Assembly: GCA_016185245.1 (NCBI GenBank)
Contig: JACPNZ010000018.1
Span: 62,001-126,000, forward strand
DNA length: 64,000 nt
Origin: Hyphomicrobiales bacterium
GTDB lineage: Bacteria > Pseudomonadota > Alphaproteobacteria > Rhizobiales > Aestuariivirgaceae
Direction: 5' to 3'
The notes beneath the pieces are model-generated. The model ran no database searches. It was not told where the DNA came from and was given only the letters and a program-made list of their open reading frames with translations. The translations under genes and the position numbers were made by a program. Each line of letters starts with the position of its first letter. The stretch's first letter is position 1. Positions 32,118 to 40,849 of the stretch are shown here, piece by piece.

Positions 32118-33596
32118 TCAGGACTCATAGTGTTCGGCCACCAGGCGGTTGAGTAGGCGGACACCCCAACCCGGGGCCCAGCTCTGATTGATCGCGGTGC
32201 GGGCGCCATCGAAGGCGGTTCCGGCGATATCGAGGTGAGCCCAGGGCACACCGTTGACGAAGCGCTGAATGAATTGTGCCGCGATGATCGACCCGGCGTT
32301 GCGGCCGCCGATATTCTTCATATCGGCGACATCGCTGTCGATCAGCTTGTCGTATTCGGGCGTCAGCGGCATGCGCCAGACCTTCTCGCCGGTGGCAAGT
32401 CCGGCCGCCGACAGGCGCTGGACCAGTTCGTCGTCGTTGGAGAAAAGCCCGGCATGTTCCTTGCCCAATGCCACCACGATGGCACCGGTCAGGGTAGCGA
32501 GGTCGATCATGAAACGTGGCTTGAAACGCCGCTGCACGTACCACAGAACGTCGGCCAGCACGAGGCGTCCCTCGGCATCGGTATTGAGTACGGCGATGGT
32601 CTGCCCCGACATGGATTTCACCACGTCGCCCGGCCGCTGGGCGTTGCCGCCGGGCATGTTCTCCACCAGGCCGATGGCGCCGATGGCGTTGACCTTCGCC
32701 TTGCGCCTCGCCAGTGCCAGCATGAGGCCGGTGACGCAGGCAGCACCCCCCATGTCGCCCTTCATGTCCTCCATGCCAGCCGCCGGCTTGATCGAGATGC
32801 CGCCGGTATCGAAGGTCACGCCCTTGCCGATGAAGGCCAGCGGCTGGTCGGTTCGCCTGCCGCCGTTCCAGCGCATGATCACCAGACGCGGTTCCTGCGC
32901 CGACCCTTGCGCCACGCCGAGGAGCGCGCCCATTCCCAGCTTGTGCATCTGCGAAGGGGTCAGTATCTCGACTTTCAGCCCGTTCCGGCCCAGGTCTCGG
33001 GCCCGGTTGGCGAAATCTACCGGAAACAACCGGTTAGGCGGTTCGTTGACCAGGTCGCGGGCCAGATGAACGCCCTCGGCCACGGCGTCGAGAGCCACAA
33101 AGGCCTTCCTGGCCTGCGCCGGAGAAGTAGTGTGAAACGCCAACGCCGTCAGCTGCCCCCCGTTCGTCCTTCGCGACTTGTATCGGCTGAACTCGTAGAC
33201 GCGAAGCCTGGCCCCCGACGCCAGCCATGCGGCGCACTGTTCAGGCCGGCCGACGGCTTCTGGAAAATCGGTCACGACTGCCGCCTCGGCAATCTTCATG
33301 GATTGGAGAGTTCCAGCGATGCCACCGCCTAGCATCTCAAGATCGAGCGGGTGAAGCTTCGCGGTGTCTCCAAGGCCAAATACCACAACACGCGACAGTT
33401 TCCCTCCCGGAGCCAGGATGTCGAGCGATTGGTCACGCTTGCCGCTGAAGGCCGCTGCCTTGATGGCCCGGGTGATAGCACCGGAGGATCGCGAATCGAG
33501 GCCCTGCGCCCGGGGTGCGAGCTGTCCACCCTGACCGGCAAACACGACGATTACGCCCGATCTCGCTGGGGAAGGGCCAAGAAACGTGATATTCAT
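32118..33596 (-). CDS. pepA: Leucyl aminopeptidase (family M17)
   Basis: A 492-residue cytosolic metallopeptidase that removes N-terminal residues from peptides. The M17 signature NTDAEGRLVLADVL lies near residue 335, with metal ligands in KGVTFDTGGISIKPAAGMEDMK near 260. The N-terminal domain (to about residue 165) is the usual PepA DNA/peptide-binding domain. The start at 33596 has only a weak upstream ribosome site. In rhizobia pepA is commonly divergent from lptF-lptG-lptD; here lptD follows directly without lptF and lptG. Confidence 0.95.
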   Translation of the reverse strand: MNITFLGPSPARSGVIVVFAGQGGQLAPRAQGLDSRSSGAITRAIKAAAFSGKRDQSLDILAPGGKLSRVVVFGLGDTAKLHPLDLEMLGGGIAGTLQSMKIAEAAVVTDFPEAVGRPEQCAAWLASGARLRVYEFSRYKSRRTNGGQLTALAFHTTSPAQARKAFVALDAVAEGVHLARDLVNEPPNRLFPVDFANRARDLGRNGLKVEILTPSQMHKLGMGALLGVAQGSAQEPRLVIMRWNGGRRTDQPLAFIGKGVTFDTGGISIKPAAGMEDMKGDMGGAACVTGLMLALARRKAKVNAIGAIGLVENMPGGNAQRPGDVVKSMSGQTIAVLNTDAEGRLVLADVLWYVQRRFKPRFMIDLATLTGAIVVALGKEHAGLFSNDDELVQRLSAAGLATGEKVWRMPLTPEYDKLIDSDVADMKNIGGRNAGSIIAAQFIQRFVNGVPWAHLDIAGTAFDGARTAINQSWAPGWGVRLLNRLVAEHYES

Positions 33597-33781
33597 GCCA
33601 CCGACTTTCTATTCCGCGCATTGATTTTCTGAGGCACCGGGGTCGCAGCAGTTTGCAATTTCCGGCCGCACATAAGCGCAACCGACTCTTTACTACAATG
33701 CCCCATCCGCCGCGCTTCCGCCGGAATTGCTGGCCACGGTACCAACCGAAAGGCGCTTCACCAATCGGTTGAAAGCCGTTA

Positions 33782-36085
33782 ATGATGTGTAACACTTGTA
33801 AACGGGCAGCTGGTCGGGTGAAATTGAAGAAGGCTGGCTTGGGGCGCGCGACTGGACGGCGATTGGCTGTTTCCGGCGTTGGTGTCTTTATGATTCTTGT
33901 CATGGCAGCCGCCGTGACGGCCTACTCCGCCCACGCCGTCATTCCCATGCCCGAGAAACCCAAGGAACCTAAGTTTGTCAAGCCGGTCACAAAGAAGCCC
34001 GTAACCGGCACACGCGTGTTCTTTGTGGCGGACAAGTTGACCTACGACGCCAGGACCAAGATTGCGGTTGCCACCGGATTTGTGCAGATCACCTATGGAT
34101 CCTACAGGCTCACCGCCACCAAGGTCGTCTACGACACGGCCAAGGACACTCTCAAGGCCAACGGCTCGGTCGAGCTGCGAGAACCCAACGGCAACATCCT
34201 ACAGGCCGACTACGCCGAGGTCTATGACAAGTTCAAGCAGGGGTTTGCCGAGCACCTCAAGGCATTGCTCACCAACGACGTGACCATCACCGCCGCGTAT
34301 GCGAGGCGATACGAGAACGGCATAACCATCTATGAGCATTCCACCTACACGGCCTGCAGGGACTGTGTCGGTGAAGGCAAGACGCCGGCCTGGCAGATCG
34401 TGGCCAGGCAGACCAAGCACGACGAGAACAGCCATACTCTCTACTACAAGGACGCGACCTTTGAACTCGGCGGTGTGCCGATAGCGTGGGTGCCGTCGCT
34501 TTCCTATCCGGACCCGACAGTGAAGCGCAGAACCGGATTCCTGTTTCCTAACTTTTCATATGGGAAGGCCTATGGTCCCGCTATCAAGACACCATATTTT
34601 TGGGTGTTGGCGCCCAACGCCGACGTTACCTTTACCCCGATGTGGACGGTCAAGCAGGGGATGGTGGCTGATGTCGATTTCAGGCACCGGCTAAGTAGCG
34701 GACAGTATGACCTTCACGGTTATGGCGTTTATCAACTTGATCAAACCTCTCCGAGCGATCCTAGTCTTTGGCGCGGGGCCGTAACGTCGAAGGGCGACTT
34801 CAAGTACGACAGCGTCTGGTCGGCAGGCTGGGATGGCACGCTTGTCAGTGACCGCACTTTCTTTCACGACTACAGTATCGGTAACAGAGATATGATCACC
34901 AGTAGCGCCCGCGTGACCGGCCTCTCCGACCGAAGCTATGTCCAGGCGGAGGCATTGCAGTTCCAAACCATGATAACGGGAGAGCGCCAAGATGTTTTGC
35001 CGATCGTATTTCCCTACGTCACCGCAAGCCACACGTTTGCCCAGCCAATTCTTGGCGGCGAACTTGGGGTCGACATGACGGCATATTCGCTAGAAAGAAC
35101 GGACCCGGTGACCAATTTCAATCTCGGGACACGGCAAACCAGGGCTGTCACCGAACTTCACTGGCAAAATCCGGTGATCAATGGATTGGGTCAAATCATC
35201 ACGCCGTTCATGCGTCTGCGCAGCGATCTTGCGCTCAGCCAGAATGTTCCGTCTGCCGGCTCGCGGACCGATACAAGCGCCAGGCTGTTGCCAACCGCGG
35301 GCGTCGATATGCGGTGGCCGTTTCTTGCGACAAACGAACTTGGCCAAAGCATTCTGACACCAGTTGCCCAGCTGATCAGCGCGCCGGACGAGGGGGATAT
35401 CACGTCCATCGGCAACGAAAATGCCATTTCCTTGAACTTCGATGCCTCGAGTTTGTTTCTCGAGGATCGCTTCACCGGCTTCGATCGTTTCGAGGGCGGA
35501 ACTCGTGCCAACGCCGGATTGTTGTACAGTTTTCTGGCCGAAAATGGTGGCTTTGCGCGAGTGAGTTTCGGCGAGTCATTCCACTTGGCCGGACAGAACA
35601 GTTTTATCGCAGGCTCAGGTTTAAACGGGTCCAATTCGGACCTGGTCGGGGCAATTGCCCTTCAACCAACCGAAAATATGAGATTTACCTATCAGGCGCG
35701 AGTTGCCCAGGATCTTTCTAGGATCAATACCCAAGAAGTCTCCGCCAACCTCAGGGTTGGCAATGCCTCCGGAGCGCTGAGCTATGCCGACATTGCTGCC
35801 GCGCCGACCTATGGGCGGCCTGATCAACAGGAGCAGATTTGGGGCAGTGCCAACTACAGCCTGTCCGATAGCTGGACTGTCTTTGGCGGCTTCCGCTACG
35901 ACCTCCGCAACGCCAACTTCATGGAAAAGAGTTTGGGTGTCCAGTTTAGTTGCGACTGCATGACCGCCAGTCTGTCCTATACCGAAAGCAGCGGTAACAG
36001 TCTTGGTACCCTACCGGACAAGACAATCAAACTATCCGTCGAATTCCGCACCCTCGGCACCATCACAGGAGGATTCGGGCTCTGA
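33782..36085 (+). CDS. lptD: LPS-assembly protein LptD
   Basis: A 767-residue outer-membrane beta-barrel that inserts lipopolysaccharide into the outer leaflet. A hydrophobic signal (GVGVFMILVMAAAVTAYSAHA) lies near residues 32-52. The OstA-like domain follows (VFFVADKLTYDARTKIAVATG near 78). The barrel starts near 200 with VPIAWVPSLSYPDPTVKRRTGFL. Cys pairs CRDC near 192 and CDC near 728 are positioned like the disulfide-forming cysteines of E. coli LptD. ATG at 33782 or 33785 is possible. It heads lptD-surA-pdxA-rsmA. Base composition is clearly less GC-rich than in the genes to its left. Confidence 0.95.
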   Translation: MMCNTCKRAAGRVKLKKAGLGRATGRRLAVSGVGVFMILVMAAAVTAYSAHAVIPMPEKPKEPKFVKPVTKKPVTGTRVFFVADKLTYDARTKIAVATGFVQITYGSYRLTATKVVYDTAKDTLKANGSVELREPNGNILQADYAEVYDKFKQGFAEHLKALLTNDVTITAAYARRYENGITIYEHSTYTACRDCVGEGKTPAWQIVARQTKHDENSHTLYYKDATFELGGVPIAWVPSLSYPDPTVKRRTGFLFPNFSYGKAYGPAIKTPYFWVLAPNADVTFTPMWTVKQGMVADVDFRHRLSSGQYDLHGYGVYQLDQTSPSDPSLWRGAVTSKGDFKYDSVWSAGWDGTLVSDRTFFHDYSIGNRDMITSSARVTGLSDRSYVQAEALQFQTMITGERQDVLPIVFPYVTASHTFAQPILGGELGVDMTAYSLERTDPVTNFNLGTRQTRAVTELHWQNPVINGLGQIITPFMRLRSDLALSQNVPSAGSRTDTSARLLPTAGVDMRWPFLATNELGQSILTPVAQLISAPDEGDITSIGNENAISLNFDASSLFLEDRFTGFDRFEGGTRANAGLLYSFLAENGGFARVSFGESFHLAGQNSFIAGSGLNGSNSDLVGAIALQPTENMRFTYQARVAQDLSRINTQEVSANLRVGNASGALSYADIAAAPTYGRPDQQEQIWGSANYSLSDSWTVFGGFRYDLRNANFMEKSLGVQFSCDCMTASLSYTESSGNSLGTLPDKTIKLSVEFRTLGTITGGFGL

Positions 36086-36093
36086 GGAATCAT

Positions 36094-37107
36094 ATGTTGT
36101 TCCGTTTGTTCAGATTGTTCGGCGCGCTTGTCGGCGTTGTCATTCCTTTGGCTCTCAATGCCCCTCATGCATCTGCAGAGGGTGCGAGCGTCGTGGCCAT
36201 TGCGAACGATCAGCCCATCACCGAGCTCGACATAACCCAGCGGATGGCTTTGTTGAGGATACTCGAGAGTCTCCCACAGGGCGAATTGACGCGAAAGCGG
36301 ACCCTGCGGATACTTGTCGATGACGTGGTGAAGATGGTCGAGGCCAATCGCCTGAAGATGACGCCGACCGACACCGAGGTCACGCAACGGATTTCGTTAT
36401 TGGCTACCGGCATGAAGACGACACCGGCGGACTTGCTGTCGCGGCTCGCCAAACAAGGAATAGGCGAGGCCGCCTTTCGACGCTATCTCAGCACGCAGAT
36501 GGGGTTCGACCGGATAATTGTTTCAAAGTATCAGGCAGATGTAACGGTTCAACCTGCCGAGGTCGATCGCAAGACGGCGGAAATTCAACAGAACGTCGAT
36601 AGCCGCATGGGGCAGATCATGAAGGATCCACGCATGCAGAGCGTTGTCGTCTATACGCTGATGGAAATAACGCTCCCGGTTGAAGGTGGTGACGCGATGA
36701 CGGCCGAGTTGCTGCAGGCCCGCGCTATGGAGGCGGCGCAAGTCGCGCGGCAGTTCAACGGCTGCGCAAATGCGAGAGCCGCTGCCGAAGGCGTATTCAA
36801 CGTGAAGTTCGGCAAGAAGATTGACGCCGACGCAGCAAAACTCCCCCCTCCCATGAAGAGCGCCCTGGACAAAGCCGGCGTCGGCAAGGCCATCGGCCCG
36901 ATGCGCTCGAAGGATGGCATTCAGTTGGTTGCCTACTGCGGCAGCCGCAAGGTGGTACCGCCTCAACCCAAGTTCGAGATGCCCACCCGTCAACAGATCC
37001 AGAATCTTCTCATCAACCAGAAATACGAAACCTTGCAGGAGCAGTATCTGCAGACGGCGCGAAAGTCGGTCTATGTCGAGTATCGCGATCCAAGCCTCTC
37101 CCAATAG
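36094..37107 (+). CDS. surA: Periplasmic chaperone SurA-like (peptidyl-prolyl isomerase family)
   Basis: A 337-residue protein with signal peptide (FRLFGALVGVVIPLALNA, cleavage after ASA). The SurA N-terminal domain is recognisable: VVAIANDQPITELDITQRMALL near residue 32. A single C-terminal PPIase-like region is degenerate, with ITLPVEGGDAM near 185 and GVGKAIGPMRSKDGIQLVAYCGSR near 265. SurA escorts beta-barrel proteins to the outer membrane and is needed for LptD, whose gene ends 8 bases upstream. GAGGAA precedes the start. Confidence 0.88.
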   Translation: MLFRLFRLFGALVGVVIPLALNAPHASAEGASVVAIANDQPITELDITQRMALLRILESLPQGELTRKRTLRILVDDVVKMVEANRLKMTPTDTEVTQRISLLATGMKTTPADLLSRLAKQGIGEAAFRRYLSTQMGFDRIIVSKYQADVTVQPAEVDRKTAEIQQNVDSRMGQIMKDPRMQSVVVYTLMEITLPVEGGDAMTAELLQARAMEAAQVARQFNGCANARAAAEGVFNVKFGKKIDADAAKLPPPMKSALDKAGVGKAIGPMRSKDGIQLVAYCGSRKVVPPQPKFEMPTRQQIQNLLINQKYETLQEQYLQTARKSVYVEYRDPSLSQ

Positions 37108-37113
37108 CTGTCG

Positions 37114-38118
37114 ATGACACGAGGGGGACCGATCGTTCTCACTTCGGGTGAACCAGCGGGTATTGCCCCCGAGATAACTGCGGGAGCATGGTTCAGCTTG
37201 CGCAACAACTCCGAGTGCTGCTTTTTCTTGCTTGGCGATGCGGAATATTGGCGGTCGCGAAACGACAATGCGTTGCCGGTCCGGAAGATCGACGATCCCG
37301 GAGAGGCGGCTGGAATTTTCTCAACCGCTCTTCCGGTGTTGCACCGGCCGCTGGCGGCGCACCCTGGTCCCGGGAGGATAGCTTCGGCGACTGCCAACCA
37401 GGTCATCGCCGCTATCGATGAGTCGGTCGGCCTCGCATTTTTAGGCAAAGTTTCCGCCATCGTCACCAATCCGATTCAAAAAGAAGCGCTATTCGCAGCC
37501 GGGTTTCGCCACCAGGGTCATACTGACTATCTGGCCGCACTGTCGCGCAAGGCAGGTCACTCGGTGCATGAGGTCATGATGTTGGTGGCAGGAGGCCTGC
37601 GGACAATACCAGTCACCGTTCATATTCCCCTTGCTGACGTGTCGCGATCCCTGACGACGCAGGCAATCGTCGATCAGGCCAGAGTCACCGCCCACGATCT
37701 CAGAAGATACTTTGCCATTTCGTCGCCGCGGCTGGCGTTTACTGGGCTCAATCCTCATGCCGGTGAGAACGGCGCCTTTGGAACGGAGGAACGGGATGTG
37801 ATCGAGCCGGCGTTGCGACAGCTTGCCGACGAGGGACTTGCGGTACTGGGGCCGCTGCCAGCCGATTCGGCCTTTCATGCGGAAGCACGAAAGCGTTACG
37901 ACGCAATTCTCTGCATGTATCATGATCAGGCGTTGATCCCGGCCAAGACACTCGATTTTCATGGCGGCATCAATGTGAGCCTGGGATTGCCCTTCGTCCG
38001 CACTTCACCTGACCATGGAACAGCACTCGACATTGCGGGCCGCAGTCGTGCCGATCCGCGGAGCCTCACGGCGGCGATCGAGCTCGCAGCGAAGATGGTG
38101 CAAGCCGACCGTGGTTGA
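37114..38118 (+). CDS. pdxA: 4-hydroxythreonine-4-phosphate dehydrogenase
   Basis: A 334-residue NAD-dependent enzyme of pyridoxal phosphate synthesis. The start [20 protein letters not shown] is the usual GEPAGIGPE motif. Metal-binding His residues are in [15 protein letters not shown] near residue 137 and in [17 protein letters not shown] near 268. The conserved [10 protein letters not shown] lies near 212, and the C-terminal [15 protein letters not shown] carries the third His. It follows surA by 6 bases and overlaps the rsmA start by 8. PLP made here serves the PLP enzymes of the phosphonate region among others. Confidence 0.96.
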   Translation: MTRGGPIVLTSGEPAGIAPEITAGAWFSLRNNSECCFFLLGDAEYWRSRNDNALPVRKIDDPGEAAGIFSTALPVLHRPLAAHPGPGRIASATANQVIAAIDESVGLAFLGKVSAIVTNPIQKEALFAAGFRHQGHTDYLAALSRKAGHSVHEVMMLVAGGLRTIPVTVHIPLADVSRSLTTQAIVDQARVTAHDLRRYFAISSPRLAFTGLNPHAGENGAFGTEERDVIEPALRQLADEGLAVLGPLPADSAFHAEARKRYDAILCMYHDQALIPAKTLDFHGGINVSLGLPFVRTSPDHGTALDIAGRSRADPRSLTAAIELAAKMVQADRG

Positions 38119-38956
38119 CGACGCCCTGCCGCCGCTCCGTGAAATCATTGCTCGATTCGGCCTCGGTGCGAAGAAGAGCCTCGGGCAGAACTTTCTGTTC
38201 GATCGCAATCTCACTCGGAAAATTGCGAGGGCTGCCGCTCCCTTGGAGGATTTTACCGTTGTGGAAATCGGCCCGGGGCCGGGAGGTCTTACACGAGCGC
38301 TTCTCGAGGTGGGCGCCATGAAAGTCATCGCCATTGAGAAGGATCGGCGGGCGCTGGCCGCATTGAATGAACTGGCGGCTGTCTATCCGGGACGGCTGCA
38401 AGTCGTTTCGGGAGATGCCGTGACTACCGATATTGCGGCTCTGGTCCGGGGCCCGGCAAAAATCGTAGCGAATCTTCCCTACAATATCGCGACCTTGTTG
38501 CTCACCAATTGGCTGACACGCAGCCCCTGGCCTCCCTGGTTTTCATCACTCACTCTCATGTTTCAAAAGGAAGTGGCCCTGCGCATCGCCGCTCGCCCCG
38601 GCGGTCACGACTATGGCCGCCTTTCAGTGTTGTGCCAGCATCTCTGCGAGGTCCGAAAACTCTTCGACGTCAATCGCGCTGCATTCACGCCGCCGCCCAA
38701 GGTGACATCTAGTGTGGTTCAACTGGTGCCCAAGTCAGTTCCGTCACCGGCGTGCCCAACTGCGGCGTTGGAGCGCCTGACGGCGGCCGCCTTTGGGCAA
38801 CGGAGAAAGATGTTGCGAACAAGCCTCCGGTTACTGACTCCGGACCCGGAAACGTTTCTGGTCAGGGCGGGCATCGATCCCTCATTGCGGGCCGAGCAAC
38901 TGCCGGCCCAAGACTTTGCGCGCCTTGCGCAGTTGCTGGGTCAATCGAACTCCTGA
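38111..38956 (+). CDS. rsmA: 16S rRNA (adenine1518-N6/adenine1519-N6)-dimethyltransferase
   Basis: A 281-residue SAM-dependent enzyme (KsgA) that dimethylates two adenines in the 16S rRNA 3' hairpin. I chose the GTG at 38111 ([18 protein letters not shown]), because the core starts right after it and it overlaps pdxA by only 8 bases. Motif I is [16 protein letters not shown] near residue 50, preceded by [11 protein letters not shown] near 22. The catalytic motif IV is [10 protein letters not shown] near 120. It ends the lptD operon, as in other alphaproteobacteria. Confidence 0.95.
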   Translation: MVDDALPPLREIIARFGLGAKKSLGQNFLFDRNLTRKIARAAAPLEDFTVVEIGPGPGGLTRALLEVGAMKVIAIEKDRRALAALNELAAVYPGRLQVVSGDAVTTDIAALVRGPAKIVANLPYNIATLLLTNWLTRSPWPPWFSSLTLMFQKEVALRIAARPGGHDYGRLSVLCQHLCEVRKLFDVNRAAFTPPPKVTSSVVQLVPKSVPSPACPTAALERLTAAAFGQRRKMLRTSLRLLTPDPETFLVRAGIDPSLRAEQLPAQDFARLAQLLGQSNS

Positions 38957-39014
38957 TATCACGATCATGTCATTCGCTGTTCGAGAACAAGAAGCGCTTC
39001 TTCACACCGCCCGC

Positions 39015-39473
39015 CTACAGCCGATAGATTCCGAAGTCAAACAGCCCGCCCTTGAGAATGACCGCGGTGTTTTGCATCCCCGCCTTTTGAATCATGGCGG
39101 AGAGCTTGCCGGCATTGTCTGGAGCGATGCGAACGCAGTTATGCGATGCGCGTGTTCCCAGGTCTTGATTTGAAAGCTGCCGTGGATCGCGTGTCCTTCG
39201 CCGGTGAAGGAAATCGAATGCGGCATGGGCGTGTCGTCGCATTCCTTGGAATAGTGATCGACCTCCATCCAGAAGGGGCGAGAGGCCCCGCTCGGCGTGT
39301 CATAACCTGTCGCGCCGGTAGAGACAGGCGGGACAAGTTGCATTTCCCCGTCGATTGTCACGGTCGTCTTCTGGCTGGCTTTGTTGACCGCTATGACAAT
39401 TTTGGCCGCTGAAGCTGAGCCAGGGATCCACTGGTGCCATCAGCAATAGGGCAATTCCGACGTACCGCTTCAT
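39015..39473 (-). pseudogene. Frameshifted L,D-transpeptidase (YkuD family)
   Basis: Reading leftward from an ATG at 39473, a signal-like start (MKRYVGIALLLMAPV) is followed by YkuD sequence spread over three frames. Near 39400-39420 the frame shifts, after which KIVIAVNKASQKTTVTIDG and HAIHGSFQIK are read. Near 39155-39175 it shifts again, giving LGTRASHNCVRIAPDNAGKL and the end IYRL at 39015. The active-site motif normally reads SHGCVR; here the Gly is Asn while the Cys remains. The family cross-links peptidoglycan. Two frameshifts and the motif change indicate decay, unless the assembly has errors. Confidence 0.82.
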
Positions 39474-39597
39474 TGTCACCGCGTTGCGGTTTGCCGGGTT
39501 GGATCACGCAAATCAACCGCGCGAGACGAAGCTATAAATGCATCTCGGGGTTGCAGTCGAGTAGATTGATCGCGGATGCCATCGCCTTTCCTGAGCA

Positions 39598-39870
39598 TCA
39601 TTCCTCGTTGAATCTTGCCTCAACGAGATCGGCCAGCGCAAGGATTGCTGCGTCGGCTTGTGGACCGGAGGCGGTGATCCTGATGGTTGTACCCTTGGCC
39701 GCCGCCAGCATCATGAGGCCCATGATGGATGTTGCCGGAACCGTCTGGCCGTCGCGCGATACGGATATATCGGCATCGAAGGCTTCGGCGCATTTTACGA
39801 ATTTTGCTGACGCTCGGGCATGGAGCCCGCGTTCGTTGGTGATCGCCAATTCACGGCTCAGGGCGGTCAA
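39598..39870 (-). CDS. ptsH: Phosphocarrier protein HPr
   Basis: A 90-residue cytosolic phosphocarrier. The phospho-His site is NERGLHARASAKFVK near residue 16, and the regulatory Ser site is ATSIMGLMMLAAAKG near 47, the target of HprK. The gene follows an EIIA of the mannose type by 3 bases and lies in the hprK-EIIA-ptsH order. No sugar-specific permease is present, so it belongs to the regulatory PTS of alphaproteobacteria rather than to sugar uptake. Confidence 0.95.
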   Translation of the reverse strand: MTALSRELAITNERGLHARASAKFVKCAEAFDADISVSRDGQTVPATSIMGLMMLAAAKGTTIRITASGPQADAAILALADLVEARFNEE

Positions 39871-39873
39871 AAA

Positions 39874-40272
39874 TCAGTCCCCTAGGATCTGACTGGCTAT
39901 GTTGATGTACTTTCGCCCGGCATCCTGGGCAGCCAGTGCCGCCTTTTCCAGATTCGATTCCTTACGAATGCGGGCGAGTTTGACAAGCATGGGTAGGTTC
40001 AGCCCCGCAACAACCTCGACCCGGCCGAGTTCCATCAGCGAAATGGCGAGGTTCGAGGGAGTTCCACCGAACATGTCGGTCAGGACGATGACGCCCGAGC
40101 CCGAATCAACCCGCCGGATTGCTTCGCCGATGTCGGCACGCCGTGCTTCCATGCGGTCATCCGCCCCGATGCACACCGACTCGATGTGGTCCTGGCTCCC
40201 CACGATATGTTCCAGCGCATGAGTAAATTCTTCAGCGAGTCGGCCGTGGGTGACCAGGACAAGGCCGATCAT
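39874..40272 (-). CDS. PTS EIIA component, mannose/fructose family
   Basis: A 132-residue EIIA-Man-type protein. The active-site His is in VLVTHGRLAEEF near residue 9, and the VIVLTDMFGGTPSNLAISL segment near 62 is the family's conserved loop. It receives phosphate from HPr. With no cognate membrane component nearby, its role is regulatory, and rhizobial annotations name it manX or ptsM. It sits between hprK and ptsH. About 90 bases without a gene separate it from hprK. Confidence 0.93.
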   Translation of the reverse strand: MIGLVLVTHGRLAEEFTHALEHIVGSQDHIESVCIGADDRMEARRADIGEAIRRVDSGSGVIVLTDMFGGTPSNLAISLMELGRVEVVAGLNLPMLVKLARIRKESNLEKAALAAQDAGRKYINIASQILGD

Positions 40273-40363
40273 GGGATTGACTTGGCTCCGCGCACGAGGT
40301 GGGTCTGGTAAGACCGAGGGAGGCGAACAATGCCCCTATGGAATTCCGGTTGCAACAGGGGTT

Positions 40364-40849
40364 TCAGCGCTCCAATAACCAGTCCACCGCGGCGCGAATT
40401 CGCGCCGGCGCTGAGGCCGACGTTGGGTCAACAAATACCATTGGAAGTTGCCGGCCAAGTATCTCGAAGTGACTTCCCTCCAGCGCCGGCATGCGCTCGA
40501 TACTGGCTTGATCGGAGAGTCGGACTGCCAGCCCGATCCGAGCTTCGCGCAAGAATGGCACGGCAACAATGCCAAGGCCGCGGATCTCAAGCTGGCCGGC
40601 AATTGCTGCGGGCGCCGAACCAACAAGCCTGTCACCCGCAAGCCGTATAACGACCTGATCGTCGGCGACCAGTCTCGTCTCCTTTTGAGATTTTGTGATT
40701 CCGTTCCCCGCCTGGTCAACGAGCCGTAGTGCTAGGTCCGATTTGCCGCTACCTGAACCACCAAGGAGCAGCACGCCGTGGTCGCCAATAGCAACACAGC
40801 TTGCATGAATCAGAGTGCCATCAGGGCTTGTGTGCCGGAGCCCGGTCAT
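40364..40849 (-). CDS. hprK: HPr kinase/phosphorylase, short alphaproteobacterial form
   Basis: A 161-residue protein, about half the length of the Gram-positive enzyme; it lacks the N-terminal domain, as is normal in alphaproteobacteria. The Walker A is GVLLLGGSGSGKSDLALRL near residue 25, and the HprK signature region is LEIRGLGIVAVPFL near 90. It phosphorylates the Ser of HPr. I chose MTGLRHTSPDGTLIHAS at 40849, which overlaps the end of chvG by 29 bases; longer starts run deeper into chvG. The overlap ties PTS signalling to the ChvG-ChvI operon. Confidence 0.92.
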   Translation of the reverse strand: MTGLRHTSPDGTLIHASCVAIGDHGVLLLGGSGSGKSDLALRLVDQAGNGITKSQKETRLVADDQVVIRLAGDRLVGSAPAAIAGQLEIRGLGIVAVPFLREARIGLAVRLSDQASIERMPALEGSHFEILGRQLPMVFVDPTSASAPARIRAAVDWLLER

